Assembly: GCA_014359475.1 (NCBI GenBank)
Contig: JACIZI010000029.1
Location: forward strand, 1-48,223
Direction: 5' to 3'
DNA: 48,223 nucleotides
Source of the DNA: Marinobacter sp.
GTDB lineage: Bacteria; Pseudomonadota; Gammaproteobacteria; Pseudomonadales; Oleiphilaceae
Of this stretch, positions 1 through 8,576 are shown in pieces. Position numbers and translations under genes: made by a program. The stretch's first letter is position 1; every line of letters starts with the position of its first letter. Under the pieces are notes generated by a model. The model was not told the origin of the DNA and did no database searches. It saw only the letters and a program-made list of their open reading frames with translations.

Positions 1-82
1 GCCTTTCTAAAACCGTCTCTGGCCATGGATGGCCAGAGCCGAGCCCTACAGGGACGTATTCACGGGCGTGTTTTGGAAAGGC
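1..82 (-). repeat. Structured palindromic 3'-end element, copy 1 (left arm cut by window edge)
   Basis: Inner arms at 1-13 and 70-82 are complementary with one mismatch, and enclose a core of exactly 56 nt (14-69). Within the core, 22-30 and 33-41 form a 9-bp hairpin with a 2-nt loop. Read on the minus strand, in the sense of the thioesterase gene ending at 171, the core starts ACGCCCGTGAA and is identical to that of copy 2. The right flank after 82 resembles the outer arm of copy 5, so the left arm probably continues beyond the window. Confidence 0.85.
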
Positions 83-170
83 CTACCCACCCCGATGCCC
101 CCGCAATCTCTGGGTATGCGTCAAAAATGGGGGCAGCCGACCAGTTTTCAAGACCTTGGGACCGGAAGAA
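83..170. other. Short intergenic stretch
   Basis: Between repeat copy 1 and the end of the thioesterase gene. Apart from sequence resembling the outer right arm of copy 5 (83-105), I see no gene, promoter or simple terminator here. Confidence 0.5.
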
Positions 171-605
171 TCAATCTTCCATCAGGAAATGAGCCCGGGC
201 GGTGGCGATCGGCTGGGCGCGGGATTTCTGCCAGGCGGAGACCATGACGTTGGCCACGCGGTTACCCTGACGGGTCAGGCGGCATTCGGCGAAGGTTTCG
301 CGGTTCAGTCCGGCGCGGAGGTAGTCGAGGGAGAAGTCGACGATTCTCGGTAAGCGCAGGGCGTCCTGGCTGAGCATCAGGTACAGGGCTGCGGAGAGTT
401 CCATAAATCCGCCGATCACTCCGCCATGGATGGCCGGCAGTATGGGGTTGCCGAGGTTTTCTTGCTTTGCCGGAAGCCGGAAAATCAGGTCGTCGCCGAA
501 GCGGTCACATTCCAGGCCGATAAACCCGGCATAGGGAATACTGGCAAACAAGCGTGAGAAATCACCGGTTTCCCGGGTGTACTTCAGAGTTTCCGGGTCG
601 GTCAT
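171..605 (-). CDS. PaaI-like hotdog-fold thioesterase (first of tandem pair)
   Basis: A 144-aa protein with the length and layout of single hotdog-domain acyl-CoA thioesterases of the PaaI/YdiI type. The conserved HGG turn is visible at about residues 61-63 (AIHGGVIGG), followed by the long central helix. Where PaaI enzymes usually have an acidic residue in the helix (LMDTA-like), this protein reads FMELSA, so catalytic competence is less certain than for its neighbour. Its ATG overlaps the TGA of the upstream gene by 4 nt, so the two are translationally coupled and may form a hetero-oligomer. The substrate cannot be read from the sequence. It ends 89 nt from repeat copy 1. Confidence 0.8.
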   Translation of the reverse strand: MTDPETLKYTRETGDFSRLFASIPYAGFIGLECDRFGDDLIFRLPAKQENLGNPILPAIHGGVIGGFMELSAALYLMLSQDALRLPRIVDFSLDYLRAGLNRETFAECRLTRQGNRVANVMVSAWQKSRAQPIATARAHFLMED

Positions 606-1072
606 TCGGTGCTCCCGGTGATCAAATCGCGGTAGGTTTTCGGCGTCGCTTCCTTGCCGATGCGCATGAAGGTGCCCACGCAGTTGGCGATGGTGTCACC
701 TCCCTCTTGGTAGGCCTCGCAGCGGGTGAAAATTATATTGCGGGTAACCTTGTAGGTTTCTGCCCGTGCATAGACCGGCCTGCCGGGCTCGGCAGGGCGC
801 ATATAATCCACCCGCAGATCCAGTGTGGGGCAAAGTTCGAACTCACTCAGGGCGCAGATGGTTACCGAGCCGGACGCGGTATCCATCAGGGTGGTGATGG
901 CTCCACCGTGGATGACTCCGGTATCCGGATCGCCCACGATGCGGTCGCTGTATGGGAGTTTCATTACAAGAAAGCCTTCCCCGGCAGCTTCTACGGTCAG
1001 GCCCAGCTCCCTGGCCTGGTTAAGGGTACTCAAAAGCCGGAGCACCCGGTCCTTGCGGATCTGGTCATTCAT
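602..1072 (-). CDS. PaaI-like hotdog-fold thioesterase (second of tandem pair)
   Basis: A 156-aa single-domain hotdog protein of the PaaI/4HBT family, expected to hydrolyse acyl-CoA or aryl-CoA thioesters in the cytoplasm as a multimer. The signature VIHGGAITTLMDTASG is present at about residues 53-68; the Asp in LMDTA is the usual catalytic acid. It is the promoter-proximal gene of the two-gene unit and overlaps the next gene by 4 nt (ATGA). The 127-nt gap to the divergent metalloprotease gene must hold both promoters. No other fatty acid or phenylacetate genes lie nearby, so the substrate is open. Confidence 0.85.
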   Translation of the reverse strand: MNDQIRKDRVLRLLSTLNQARELGLTVEAAGEGFLVMKLPYSDRIVGDPDTGVIHGGAITTLMDTASGSVTICALSEFELCPTLDLRVDYMRPAEPGRPVYARAETYKVTRNIIFTRCEAYQEGGDTIANCVGTFMRIGKEATPKTYRDLITGSTE

Positions 1073-1199
1073 TCAAGCATATCCGAATATTCTGGTTGCA
1101 GAGCAGGTAATATGGCAGTCGTTGCAACGGCCTTATAGTATGGCCCTATGATATAGCACTGGCGGCTTGTGCTCCAACTCACATTCAAGGAGAGCGATT

Positions 1200-2486
1200 T
1201 TGAAAGCGACACCCTGGCAATACCGGCTGGCTCTTTCGACCTTTCTGGCGGCGTTGATATTGATATCCGGCTGTACCGTGAATCCCGTGACCGGCGAACG
1301 GCAACTGGCCCTGCTCCCGGAAAGCCAGGCTTTGGCTATGGGTCAGGAGCAATACATTCCAACCCAGCAAACCCAGGGCGGCAAATTCTACCTGGACCCG
1401 GAACTTAATCTTTACGTGAAAGAGGTGGGCCAGAAACTGGCTGCCGTGAGTGACCGACCTGACCTGCCTTACGAATTTGTGGTGCTGAACAACGGTGTGC
1501 CCAATGCCTGGGCACTGCCCGGGGGCAAGATCGCCATTAACCGTGGTCTGCTCACGGAGCTTGAGAGCGAAGCGCAGCTGGCTGCCGTGCTCAGCCACGA
1601 GATTGTGCATGCCGCGGCTGGCCACAGCCAGCAGCAAATGCAGAATCAGGCGCTGATCAGCCTGGGGGTGGGGCTGGCCGGTTTTGCGCTGAGCGACAAT
1701 GAGTGGGCCGGGGTTATCATGGGTGGCGCGACCATGGGTGCCCAGCTGATCATGGCCCGTTACAGCCAGGGAGATGAACTGGAATCGGATGCCTACGGCA
1801 TGCGCTATATGGCAAGGGCCGGGTATGACCCGTCTGCCGCGGTGGAACTGCAGGAAATTTTCGTAAGGCTTTCCGAGGGTCGGGAGAGCGGCTTTCTGCA
1901 GGGTCTGTTTGCCTCTCACCCACCCTCCCGGAAACGGGTGGAAGAAAACCGGCAACTGGCAAAAGAACTTGGCACAAGTGGCCGTACAGGCCGGGACACC
2001 TACCAGCAGAAACTGAGCTACCTCCGCAAGCTGCAGCCCGCCTACGAAGCAGAGGCCGAAGCCGCCCGACTCGCTTCTGAGGGGAACTTCGACCAGGCAC
2101 TGGGTAAGATCAATGAAGCCATTGCCATCGAAGACGAGGAAGCCGCTTTTTACGCCCTGCGGGGTCAGATACGCGAAGCCATGGGCAATACCCGGCAGGC
2201 GGCAGAGGACTTTGACCGGGCAACCGGCCTTTACCCGGAAATGTTCAGCTATCAGCTTTACCAGGGGTTGAATGCGCTCAAGCAGAATAACCTGACCCTC
2301 GCCAAACGCAGCCTGACCCGGGCCAATGAGATGGTGCCCACTTCCATTGCATTTCTGCGCCTGGGGGATGTCGCCCTGAAGCAGGGCAATCGAGATGAAG
2401 CGGCCCGCCATTATGCCACCGCCGCGAAATCGGAAGGAGCAATTGCTGAAGAGGCCCGACAAAAGCTGGCAGATCTGACCTCATAA
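1200..2486 (+). CDS. M48-family zinc metalloprotease lipoprotein with C-terminal TPR region (BepA-like)
   Basis: A 428-aa protein. I chose the TTG at 1200 because AAGGAG at 1187-1192 lies 7 nt upstream; a more upstream TTG at 1167 has no such site. Residues 1-24 form a signal peptide ending in a lipobox (LISGC, Cys25) followed by Thr, which favours outer-membrane sorting. HEIVH at 133-137 is the zinc-binding helix and ELESDAYG at about 193-200 should give the third ligand. Residues about 285-425 look like TPR repeats. The architecture matches BepA/YfgC-type periplasmic proteases that act in outer-membrane protein assembly quality control, though E. coli BepA is not lipidated. It is divergent from the thioesterase pair. 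Confidence 0.85.
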   Translation: MKATPWQYRLALSTFLAALILISGCTVNPVTGERQLALLPESQALAMGQEQYIPTQQTQGGKFYLDPELNLYVKEVGQKLAAVSDRPDLPYEFVVLNNGVPNAWALPGGKIAINRGLLTELESEAQLAAVLSHEIVHAAAGHSQQQMQNQALISLGVGLAGFALSDNEWAGVIMGGATMGAQLIMARYSQGDELESDAYGMRYMARAGYDPSAAVELQEIFVRLSEGRESGFLQGLFASHPPSRKRVEENRQLAKELGTSGRTGRDTYQQKLSYLRKLQPAYEAEAEAARLASEGNFDQALGKINEAIAIEDEEAAFYALRGQIREAMGNTRQAAEDFDRATGLYPEMFSYQLYQGLNALKQNNLTLAKRSLTRANEMVPTSIAFLRLGDVALKQGNRDEAARHYATAAKSEGAIAEEARQKLADLTS

Positions 2487-2544
2487 CCCATTGGAATCGG
2501 GGTCGGGTTGGCCCCGCTGACATATAAACGCGGAATTTGCCGCA

Positions 2545-2573
2545 TTGACTTTTAGAGCAATAACTCTAAAAAT
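2545..2573 (+). promoter_or_regulatory. Promoter with operator-like palindrome in its spacer
   Basis: TTGACT at 2545-2550 is a good -35. TAAAAA (2567-2572) or AAAAAT (2568-2573) can serve as -10 with a 16-17 nt spacer. A perfect inverted repeat TTTTAGAG-N6-CTCTAAAA (2550-2571) fills the spacer and touches both hexamers. That is where a dimeric repressor, or a MerR-type activator, would bind. The start codon of the SCP2-like gene lies 33 nt downstream. A terminator is unlikely because the stem is AT-rich and no T-run follows. Confidence 0.6.
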
Positions 2574-2605
2574 CCCGCGCAGGTACATTAAAACGGACCC
2601 CATCC

Positions 2606-3142
2606 ATGCTAGCAGAACGCATCCAGCCAATGGCTTACCAGGCACGGCGCATATACGTCGAGCTGATGTTCAAGGTGCTCGGCAGTGCCTTTCAGGCCGC
2701 CAGTGAAATTGACCCTGAAATTCAGCAGGAGGGAAAAGCCCTGCCCACCGGCCTGCTGTTTGAAATGAAAGTCATACCCGACGGTCCTCGCATGATTGTG
2801 GAGCACCTGGGTAATGGCCGCTTCCTGTCACACGGCAATAACCCACCGCGCCCGGTCGACCTGTCAATCCAGTTCAAGCATATCGCCCATGCCTTCCTGG
2901 TGCTGTCCTTTCAGGAAAAGACATCCGTGGCCTATGCCCATGACCGTATGCTGGTGGACGGCGATATTGGTTATGGCGTCCGCATGACCCGTATTCTGAA
3001 CCGCCTGGAAGCCTTCATCCTGCCGAAGATGATTGCCTCACGGGCCGTCAAGCAGTACCCCGCCAATCTCGATCTGCCGGAAAAACTGCTGACGGCTTCC
3101 AGAATCTACCTGAAAGTCGCGACAAAATTTTTGAAATGGTGA
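2606..3142 (+). CDS. SCP2-like (sterol-carrier/lipid-binding) domain protein
   Basis: A 178-aa protein without signal peptide. I do not recognise it as a named gene. The middle and C-terminal parts (about 50-150) resemble SCP2-type lipid-binding domains: an alternating strand pattern around VDLSIQFKHIAHAFLVL, then a helix rich in Lys, Met and Leu preceded by GDIGYGVRM, the position where SCP2 proteins have their typical G-D motif. It is followed after 7 nt by an iron-type alcohol dehydrogenase, so the two probably form an operon handling a hydrophobic alcohol or aldehyde; that link is inference. The ribosome binding site is weak (GGA about 8-10 nt upstream). The upstream promoter contains a palindrome. 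Confidence 0.6.
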   Translation: MLAERIQPMAYQARRIYVELMFKVLGSAFQAASEIDPEIQQEGKALPTGLLFEMKVIPDGPRMIVEHLGNGRFLSHGNNPPRPVDLSIQFKHIAHAFLVLSFQEKTSVAYAHDRMLVDGDIGYGVRMTRILNRLEAFILPKMIASRAVKQYPANLDLPEKLLTASRIYLKVATKFLKW

Positions 3143-3149
3143 GAGCATA

Positions 3150-4337
3150 ATGTCCAATCAATTCTACGAATTCTTCTGTCCCGTCAAGGTGATCGCCGGC
3201 AAAGCCGCGCTGGAACATATCCCCTATGAACTGACCGGGCTGGCGGCCAAAAGGCCGATGATTATTACTGATAAGGGTGTGCGCGCTGCGGGGCTGCTGG
3301 ATCCGGTAGTCAATGCCTGCACGGAAAGCGGCCTGGACATTGCCAGCATCTATGACGATGTGCCACCGGACTCCTCCACCGGCGTGGTCCGGAAAATTGC
3401 CGGCATCTACCGCAGCGAACAGTGCGACTCCATTATCGCCGTGGGCGGTGGTTCAGCCATCGATACCGCCAAAGCGGTCAACATCCTTGTGTCCGAAGGT
3501 GGGGATGATATTGCCGCCTATAGTGGTGCGGGCATTCTCAAGCGCGCCCTGAAGCCCTTCTTTGTGGTACCCACCACTGCGGGCACCGGCTCGGAAGTGA
3601 CGGCTGTTGCGGTGATCACCGACATCGAGAAGCATGTAAAACTGCCATTCACCTCTTCATTTCTGCTTCCCAATGCGGCGGTTATTGATCCGCGGATGAC
3701 CCTTACGCTGCCGCCCCATATCACAGCAGCCACCGCCATGGATGCCATGACACACGCCACCGAGGCGTTCACCTGCATGGCCAGGAATCCGCTCAGCGAT
3801 GCCTACGCAACAGCGGCCATCCGCAAGATCAGCGACAATCTGCTGAAGGTGATGGATAACCCCAGGGATGCGGATGCCCGACTTGAGCTGGCCCAGGCTT
3901 CTACCATGGCCGGCATCGCCTTCTCCAACTCCATGGTGGGACTGGTTCACTCTCTTGGCCATGCCACCGGCGCCCTGTTCCACCTGCCCCACGGCCTGTG
4001 CATGAGCCTGTATCTGCCCTACGTACTGGAATACAACCTGGAAAGCATCCGCGAACCGCTGGGGGAACTGCTGCTGTATCTGGACGGTCCGGATGCCTAT
4101 GCCGCAACACCGGGCAATCGTCGGGCCGAGGCTGCCATCGCCTCGATCCGCAAGCTGCGGGACACACTCTACAAGTATTGCAAGCTGCCCCGCACCCTGA
4201 AGGAGACCGGCGCCGTCCGGGAAGACCAGCTGGACAACATCGCAGAACTGGCACTGGACGACGGTTCCATTATGTTCAACCCCCGGGAGGTAACCCTGGA
4301 GGATGCCAGAGCGGTTCTGAAACGCGCCTGGGCCTGA
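3150..4337 (+). CDS. Iron-containing (type III) alcohol dehydrogenase
   Basis: A 395-aa NAD(P)-dependent alcohol/aldehyde oxidoreductase of the Fe-ADH family. GGGSAID at 99-105 is the dinucleotide-binding signature, followed by PTTAGTGSEVT at about 146-156. Metal-ligand motifs follow: DAMTHATEAF (about 203-212) and HSLGHATGALFHLPHGL (about 267-283). Length is normal for the family. It starts 7 nt after the SCP2-like gene with GAGAG just upstream, so the two are almost certainly cotranscribed from the promoter at 2545. The alcohol substrate (ethanol, butanol or a longer chain) cannot be decided. Confidence 0.92.
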   Translation: MSNQFYEFFCPVKVIAGKAALEHIPYELTGLAAKRPMIITDKGVRAAGLLDPVVNACTESGLDIASIYDDVPPDSSTGVVRKIAGIYRSEQCDSIIAVGGGSAIDTAKAVNILVSEGGDDIAAYSGAGILKRALKPFFVVPTTAGTGSEVTAVAVITDIEKHVKLPFTSSFLLPNAAVIDPRMTLTLPPHITAATAMDAMTHATEAFTCMARNPLSDAYATAAIRKISDNLLKVMDNPRDADARLELAQASTMAGIAFSNSMVGLVHSLGHATGALFHLPHGLCMSLYLPYVLEYNLESIREPLGELLLYLDGPDAYAATPGNRRAEAAIASIRKLRDTLYKYCKLPRTLKETGAVREDQLDNIAELALDDGSIMFNPREVTLEDARAVLKRAWA

Positions 4338-4490
4338 TACGGTCTCCAGACAATGCCGTACGGGCAAGCCTCCGCCGCCCGTACGGTAACTGTAACATTC
4401 CGGATATTGAAAACCTGCCTGTAAAAAGCAACAATCAGGTTTGTTTGAGAGGGCATGGACGCTGCCAGATTAATTTAGTGATGGCTCACC

Positions 4491-5300
4491 ATGTCTATAC
4501 CCCGATTGCCCACCTGTTTAATAACCTTTCTGACGGTCGGCCTGTTCATGCTGAACACGCCACTGGCGGCCCAGGAGCATGAGCAGGCTGATACCCGTGC
4601 GCCGTCGGGACAGGGCCTGCCCCCCGACAAAACCCTGAGGCTGAACGTATCCACCAGTGGTTACCCGCCATACCTGATCGTGAAGGGTGACAGCTACGCC
4701 GGAATTATCTGGGATGTAGTGAACCGTGTGGCGGAACGCACAGGATTTGAGGTATCTGCAATACAGGTACCCCGGAAAAGAGTCGACAATCTGCTACTGC
4801 AAGGATACCTGGATGCCACGCCCCGGGCACGGGAGTGGACAGCCGATCCGGAGCAGTTCCTTTTCACTGATGCGATTGTTAACGTGGAAGAGGTATTCTT
4901 TTTCCCCAAAGACTCGGATTTCCACTATGAGGGGCCGGAAAGCCTCAAAAATAAAACCCTGGTCACTCACCTGGGTTACCGTTACCCGCCCGTCCAGGAA
5001 CTGTTCGATACCGGCCACACCCGGCGCTTTGATGTGCCCAAGGACCGGGATATGTTTCGTTATCTGCTCTACAGCGATGAACTTGATGCTGCCATTGCCG
5101 ATCGACTGGTCGGCCAGTGGATCATCCTCAGCGAAGACTTGCAGGGGCAGCTCCGGGTGAGCGAGCACAACATCAGTGAATACGGTTTTCGCCTGATGCT
5201 GCGCAAGGACTGGAGCGCGTTTGCCACCCTGTTTAACAGGGAACTGGAAGCGCTGAAAACCAGCGGTGAGCTGGAGCAGATTCTTTCCCGTTATCGCTAG
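4491..5300 (+). CDS. Periplasmic solute-binding protein, SBP_bac_3 type
   Basis: A 269-aa protein with an N-terminal signal peptide (hydrophobic residues about 8-25, cleavage near LAA-QE). After it, the segment TLRLNVSTSGYPPYLI and the later GIIWDVVNRVAERTGFEV fit the family 3 extracellular solute-binding fold used by amino acid ABC importers and by two-component sensor modules. No permease or ATPase gene is adjacent, so it may be an orphan binding protein or a stand-alone sensor partner. It ends 15 nt from the convergent permease gene, with no obvious terminator between. Confidence 0.8.
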   Translation: MSIPRLPTCLITFLTVGLFMLNTPLAAQEHEQADTRAPSGQGLPPDKTLRLNVSTSGYPPYLIVKGDSYAGIIWDVVNRVAERTGFEVSAIQVPRKRVDNLLLQGYLDATPRAREWTADPEQFLFTDAIVNVEEVFFFPKDSDFHYEGPESLKNKTLVTHLGYRYPPVQELFDTGHTRRFDVPKDRDMFRYLLYSDELDAAIADRLVGQWIILSEDLQGQLRVSEHNISEYGFRLMLRKDWSAFATLFNRELEALKTSGELEQILSRYR

Positions 5301-5315
5301 CAGGCTGCTAACCCC

Positions 5316-7802
5316 TTATTCCAGGCGGCGCAACATCAGCATCGGTGATACCCGCAGCACCGGCAACAGCTGCCAACGACCCAGAAACGCAAGCACGGCG
5401 GCACTGATCAAGGGAATCGGCACCGCCACCTGCCAGTGCCAGCGGAACGCCCCTTCAAACATACCGTACTGCAGCGCCCATACTGCGCCCTCCGCGGCCA
5501 TTGTGCCCACCAGTCCGGCAATCAGCCCCAGCAGGGCAAATTCCAGCATGGTGCTGCGCACCAGCAGGGCCTGCCGGGCCCCCAGCGTCCTCAACAAGGC
5601 ACCTTCTCTCTGACGATCCCGCAGCGTGGTACTCACCACTGCCGCCATGACCACCAGAGCCGCCGCCAGAACCAGTACCAGTATCGCTTCGATGGCCTGG
5701 GTGACCTGCCCGACAATCTCCTGAATACGGGCAATGATGTGATCAATTTCCAGCACCGATACCGTCGGATATTGCCGGCTGAACTCGTTCAGGATCGACT
5801 TCGCGTTATCCGGCAGGTAAAAGGAGGTTATCCAGGTAGCAGGCATGCCCTCAAGGCCGCCACCCGGAGGAAATGCCATGTAGAAGTTCGGCTTCATACT
5901 GTCCCACTGGACGGTGCGGATGCTGGTCACCGTTTCAGTGACCTTGTCAGAGCCGACAGTGAAGGTAAGACGATCACCGGGCTTCAGACCCAGCTTATCC
6001 GCCAGCTCTGCTTCTACCGAAACACCTTGCGTATCGCCCGGGGAAAACCACTCGCCTTCGATGATGCGATTATCTTCCGGAAGCGATTCCATCCAGGTCA
6101 TGTTAAGCTCCCGGTTCAGTGCACTCACCCGCTGATCCTTGCTCACGGCCTCTTTGACCGCCTCGCCATTCAGCTCTGTCAGCCGCCCCCGCACCATCGG
6201 GTAGAAGTTTTCCATGGGATACCCCCGCTCTGACCAGAACGCCTCAATCTCGTCCACAGTTTGTGTGGGGATATTGATCAGGAAATGGTTGGGGGCGTCC
6301 TCCGGCAACTGGGCCTGCCAGTCATCCAGCAAAGACGTGCGGACCAGTACCAGCGTGGCCGCCAGCATCAGGGTCAGGGAGAAGACCGCAAGCTGGGACA
6401 GGCTGGCCCGCCTGTGTCGGTAGAGCCCCACCAGGGCCAGCCGCCAGGACTGACCACCGCCCCGGATCCGACGCAGCACAGACACCAGGACCCAGCCGAT
6501 CAGCGCCAGCACACCCAGCAATAACAGCAGCCCGCCAAACACAGCCAGCACCATGGGCAATGCACGGGCATAGAGCCACACCAGACCGAACATGGCGGAC
6601 ACGGCGATGAGCAGGTCGGGCAATGCCTCCCGTCCGGATTCACCGGGCTGACTGCGCAGCACCCGCATGGCCGGCACGGACCGGAGTCTGCGAATGGGCG
6701 GATAAGCGAAGGCGAACAGGGACACCAGCGCTGTCAGCAGTGCCGGCACAAGGGCCCCCGGATCCACCCGGATATCGACGGGCCGGGCCAGTGCTTCGGA
6801 CAACAGGTTTGCGAGCACCCAATACAACGGCAAGGCCAATGCCAGTCCACCCAGGATGCCGGCCATTCCCCAGAGTCCGAGCCGGCGCAGATACATGCCG
6901 GCTATCGCACCGCCAGGACTGCCCAGGGTTTTCAGCAAGGCCACGGTATCGCGTTGGGATATGGCGTATTGCCGGCTGGCTACGGCCACTGCCACAGCAG
7001 ACAATAACACCGCCAGGCTGCCGCCCAGCAAAAGGAACTGTTCGGCCCGCTGCAGGGACTGGGAGAAAGTCTCACCATCACGCACACCTTCCCATTCATG
7101 GCTGGGCTCCAGGCGCGGCTTCAGCCAGTCATAATAACCGTCAAGCGCGGCGGAATCCCCTGCAAACAAATACACATGCTCCACCCGGCTGCCTTCCTGC
7201 AACACTCCGGTGGAGTCCACGTCATCCGCATGCATCATCAGCCGGGGAGCCAGTGCGCTGAGGCGAAAGCCACCATCCGGCTCACGCACCAGCAGACCCG
7301 TGATCGTCAGTGAACGGTTGCCGATTTCCAGGGAATCCCCGACAGAAACATCCAGCAAGCGCAACAGGCGCGGATTCAGCCACACCTCTCCTGGCCCGGG
7401 TCCTTCATCCCGCATGACCCTGGGTGCCGCCGGTTGCTGCTGAAACTCAATCTGGCCCCGCAAAGGATATTCGTTGCTGACCGCCTTGGCCGACACCAGC
7501 TGAAACCGGTCATTGCCAAACACCATGGTGGAGAACTCGATCATCTGTCCGGTTTCCAGGCCCCGGGCGCGGGCCTCTTCCAGCCATTCACCCGGTACCG
7601 GCCGGCCATTCTCGGCTTCCAGCTGGCGGTCGGCGGCCAGAAAAGAGCTGGCAGACGTCACCAGGGTACGTTGCAACTGGCTGGCAAACAGGGCGATCGT
7701 TGCCACGGTGGCCACGGCGATCACCAGTGCCACCAGCACTACCCGGACATCCCGTTCGCGCCAGTCCCGCTGCACGGACATGAGCTTTCCGGCGGCACCC
7801 AT
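5316..7802 (-). CDS. ybbP: FtsX-like ABC transporter permease (YbbP type)
   Basis: An 828-aa inner-membrane protein. The start at 7802 is set by a TGATG overlap with the ATPase stop; starts further upstream would run well into that gene. A first membrane segment (about 20-45) is followed by a large extracytoplasmic domain, a cluster of helices around 250-400, a second soluble region (about 480-690) and a C-terminal FtsX triad around 700-815. This doubled layout matches YbbP. With the ATPase it forms the YbbAP transporter, which family knowledge places next to tesA. Its substrate is not established; lipid-linked or hydrophobic substrates are suspected. It belongs to the MacB/LolCDE-like mechanotransmission superfamily rather than to importers. 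Confidence 0.88.
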   Translation of the reverse strand: MGAAGKLMSVQRDWRERDVRVVLVALVIAVATVATIALFASQLQRTLVTSASSFLAADRQLEAENGRPVPGEWLEEARARGLETGQMIEFSTMVFGNDRFQLVSAKAVSNEYPLRGQIEFQQQPAAPRVMRDEGPGPGEVWLNPRLLRLLDVSVGDSLEIGNRSLTITGLLVREPDGGFRLSALAPRLMMHADDVDSTGVLQEGSRVEHVYLFAGDSAALDGYYDWLKPRLEPSHEWEGVRDGETFSQSLQRAEQFLLLGGSLAVLLSAVAVAVASRQYAISQRDTVALLKTLGSPGGAIAGMYLRRLGLWGMAGILGGLALALPLYWVLANLLSEALARPVDIRVDPGALVPALLTALVSLFAFAYPPIRRLRSVPAMRVLRSQPGESGREALPDLLIAVSAMFGLVWLYARALPMVLAVFGGLLLLLGVLALIGWVLVSVLRRIRGGGQSWRLALVGLYRHRRASLSQLAVFSLTLMLAATLVLVRTSLLDDWQAQLPEDAPNHFLINIPTQTVDEIEAFWSERGYPMENFYPMVRGRLTELNGEAVKEAVSKDQRVSALNRELNMTWMESLPEDNRIIEGEWFSPGDTQGVSVEAELADKLGLKPGDRLTFTVGSDKVTETVTSIRTVQWDSMKPNFYMAFPPGGGLEGMPATWITSFYLPDNAKSILNEFSRQYPTVSVLEIDHIIARIQEIVGQVTQAIEAILVLVLAAALVVMAAVVSTTLRDRQREGALLRTLGARQALLVRSTMLEFALLGLIAGLVGTMAAEGAVWALQYGMFEGAFRWHWQVAVPIPLISAAVLAFLGRWQLLPVLRVSPMLMLRRLE

Positions 7803-8536
7803 CAGTTGACCACCTCTGTGTGTGCCTCGGCACCCGGCTCCGTCACTATGCCGGCCTCGATAGAGAAGCGACGCTGGCAACGGCCGGCCAGTTGTTCGTC
7901 GTGGGTGACCATCACCAGTGTGGTGCCCTGCTCATGATTCAGATCCATCAACAGATCAGAGATAGACCGCCCGGTGCGGTTATCCAGGTTGCCGGTGGGT
8001 TCATCGGCAAACAGTATGGCCGGCTCCGAGGCGAAGGCCCGGGCAATCGCTACCCGCTGTTGTTCGCCGCCGGACAACTGGCGCGGCGTGTGCCGCAGCC
8101 GGTCCCCCAGCCCTACCCGTTCCAGAAGCTCCCTGGCTTTTCCATCCGCCCGCTCCGAACCGGCCAGCTCCAGCGGCAGCATGACGTTCTCCAGCGCCGT
8201 CAGTGCCGGTAGCAGCTGGAAGGACTGGAAAACAAACCCGATGCGCCGGGCACGCAAGGCCGCCCGCTCGTCTTCCGAGAGGCGACTGATCACCCGGCCC
8301 TCCAGTTCCACCTCGCCATGACTCGGCGTATCCAGGCCCGCCAGCAAGCCCAGCAAGGTGGTCTTGCCGGAACCGGAGCGCCCGACAATCGCGACGGACT
8401 CGCCACGGTTGATTTCCAGACTGACCCCTTGCAAGATCGTCAGCGTATCTGCTTCCAGATTCACTTGCTGGGTGAGGTCGGTCACTTTCAGGACCGGTCC
8501 GTCCATTTGTTCTGGGGTAGCTGTCTTGTCCGTCAC
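7802..8536 (-). CDS. ybbA: ABC transporter ATP-binding protein (YbbA type)
   Basis: A 244-aa ATPase with Walker [10 protein letters not shown], the signature [16 protein letters not shown], Walker [13 protein letters not shown] and the switch His in VMVTHDEQ. It falls in the LolD/MacB-like group that pairs with FtsX-type permeases. I place the start at the GTG at 8536, with GGAG 5 nt upstream. A longer reading to 8665 would overlap the divergent tesA by about 90 nt and lacks support; an internal ATG at 8506 is the other option. Its stop overlaps the permease start by 1 nt, so translation is coupled. Confidence 0.9.
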   Translation of the reverse strand: MTDKTATPEQMDGPVLKVTDLTQQVNLEADTLTILQGVSLEINRGESVAIVGRSGSGKTTLLGLLAGLDTPSHGEVELEGRVISRLSEDERAALRARRIGFVFQSFQLLPALTALENVMLPLELAGSERADGKARELLERVGLGDRLRHTPRQLSGGEQQRVAIARAFASEPAILFADEPTGNLDNRTGRSISDLLMDLNHEQGTTLVMVTHDEQLAGRCQRRFSIEAGIVTEPGAEAHTEVVN

Positions 8537-8576
8537 GGCATCTCCAACTATCTGATTCAGAGTCTCGGGGTTATCT

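Noticed and set aside
29-247. Short open frames starting MARAEP..FTGVFW inside the repeat element, recurring at several copies
   Set aside because: They exist only because the 56-nt core has a fixed length and sequence. They lack ribosome sites, their 3' parts differ between copies, and copy 3 stops at once after the core. They are by-products of the element, not genes.
1167-1199. Earlier TTG start for the M48 protease
   Set aside because: No ribosome site precedes it, while AAGGAG is ideally placed for the TTG at 1200, which also gives a normal lipoprotein signal peptide.
2550-2571. The TTTTAGAG/CTCTAAAA palindrome read as a terminator of the metalloprotease gene
   Set aside because: The stem is AT-rich, no T-run follows, and it falls precisely between good promoter hexamers, so an operator is the better reading.
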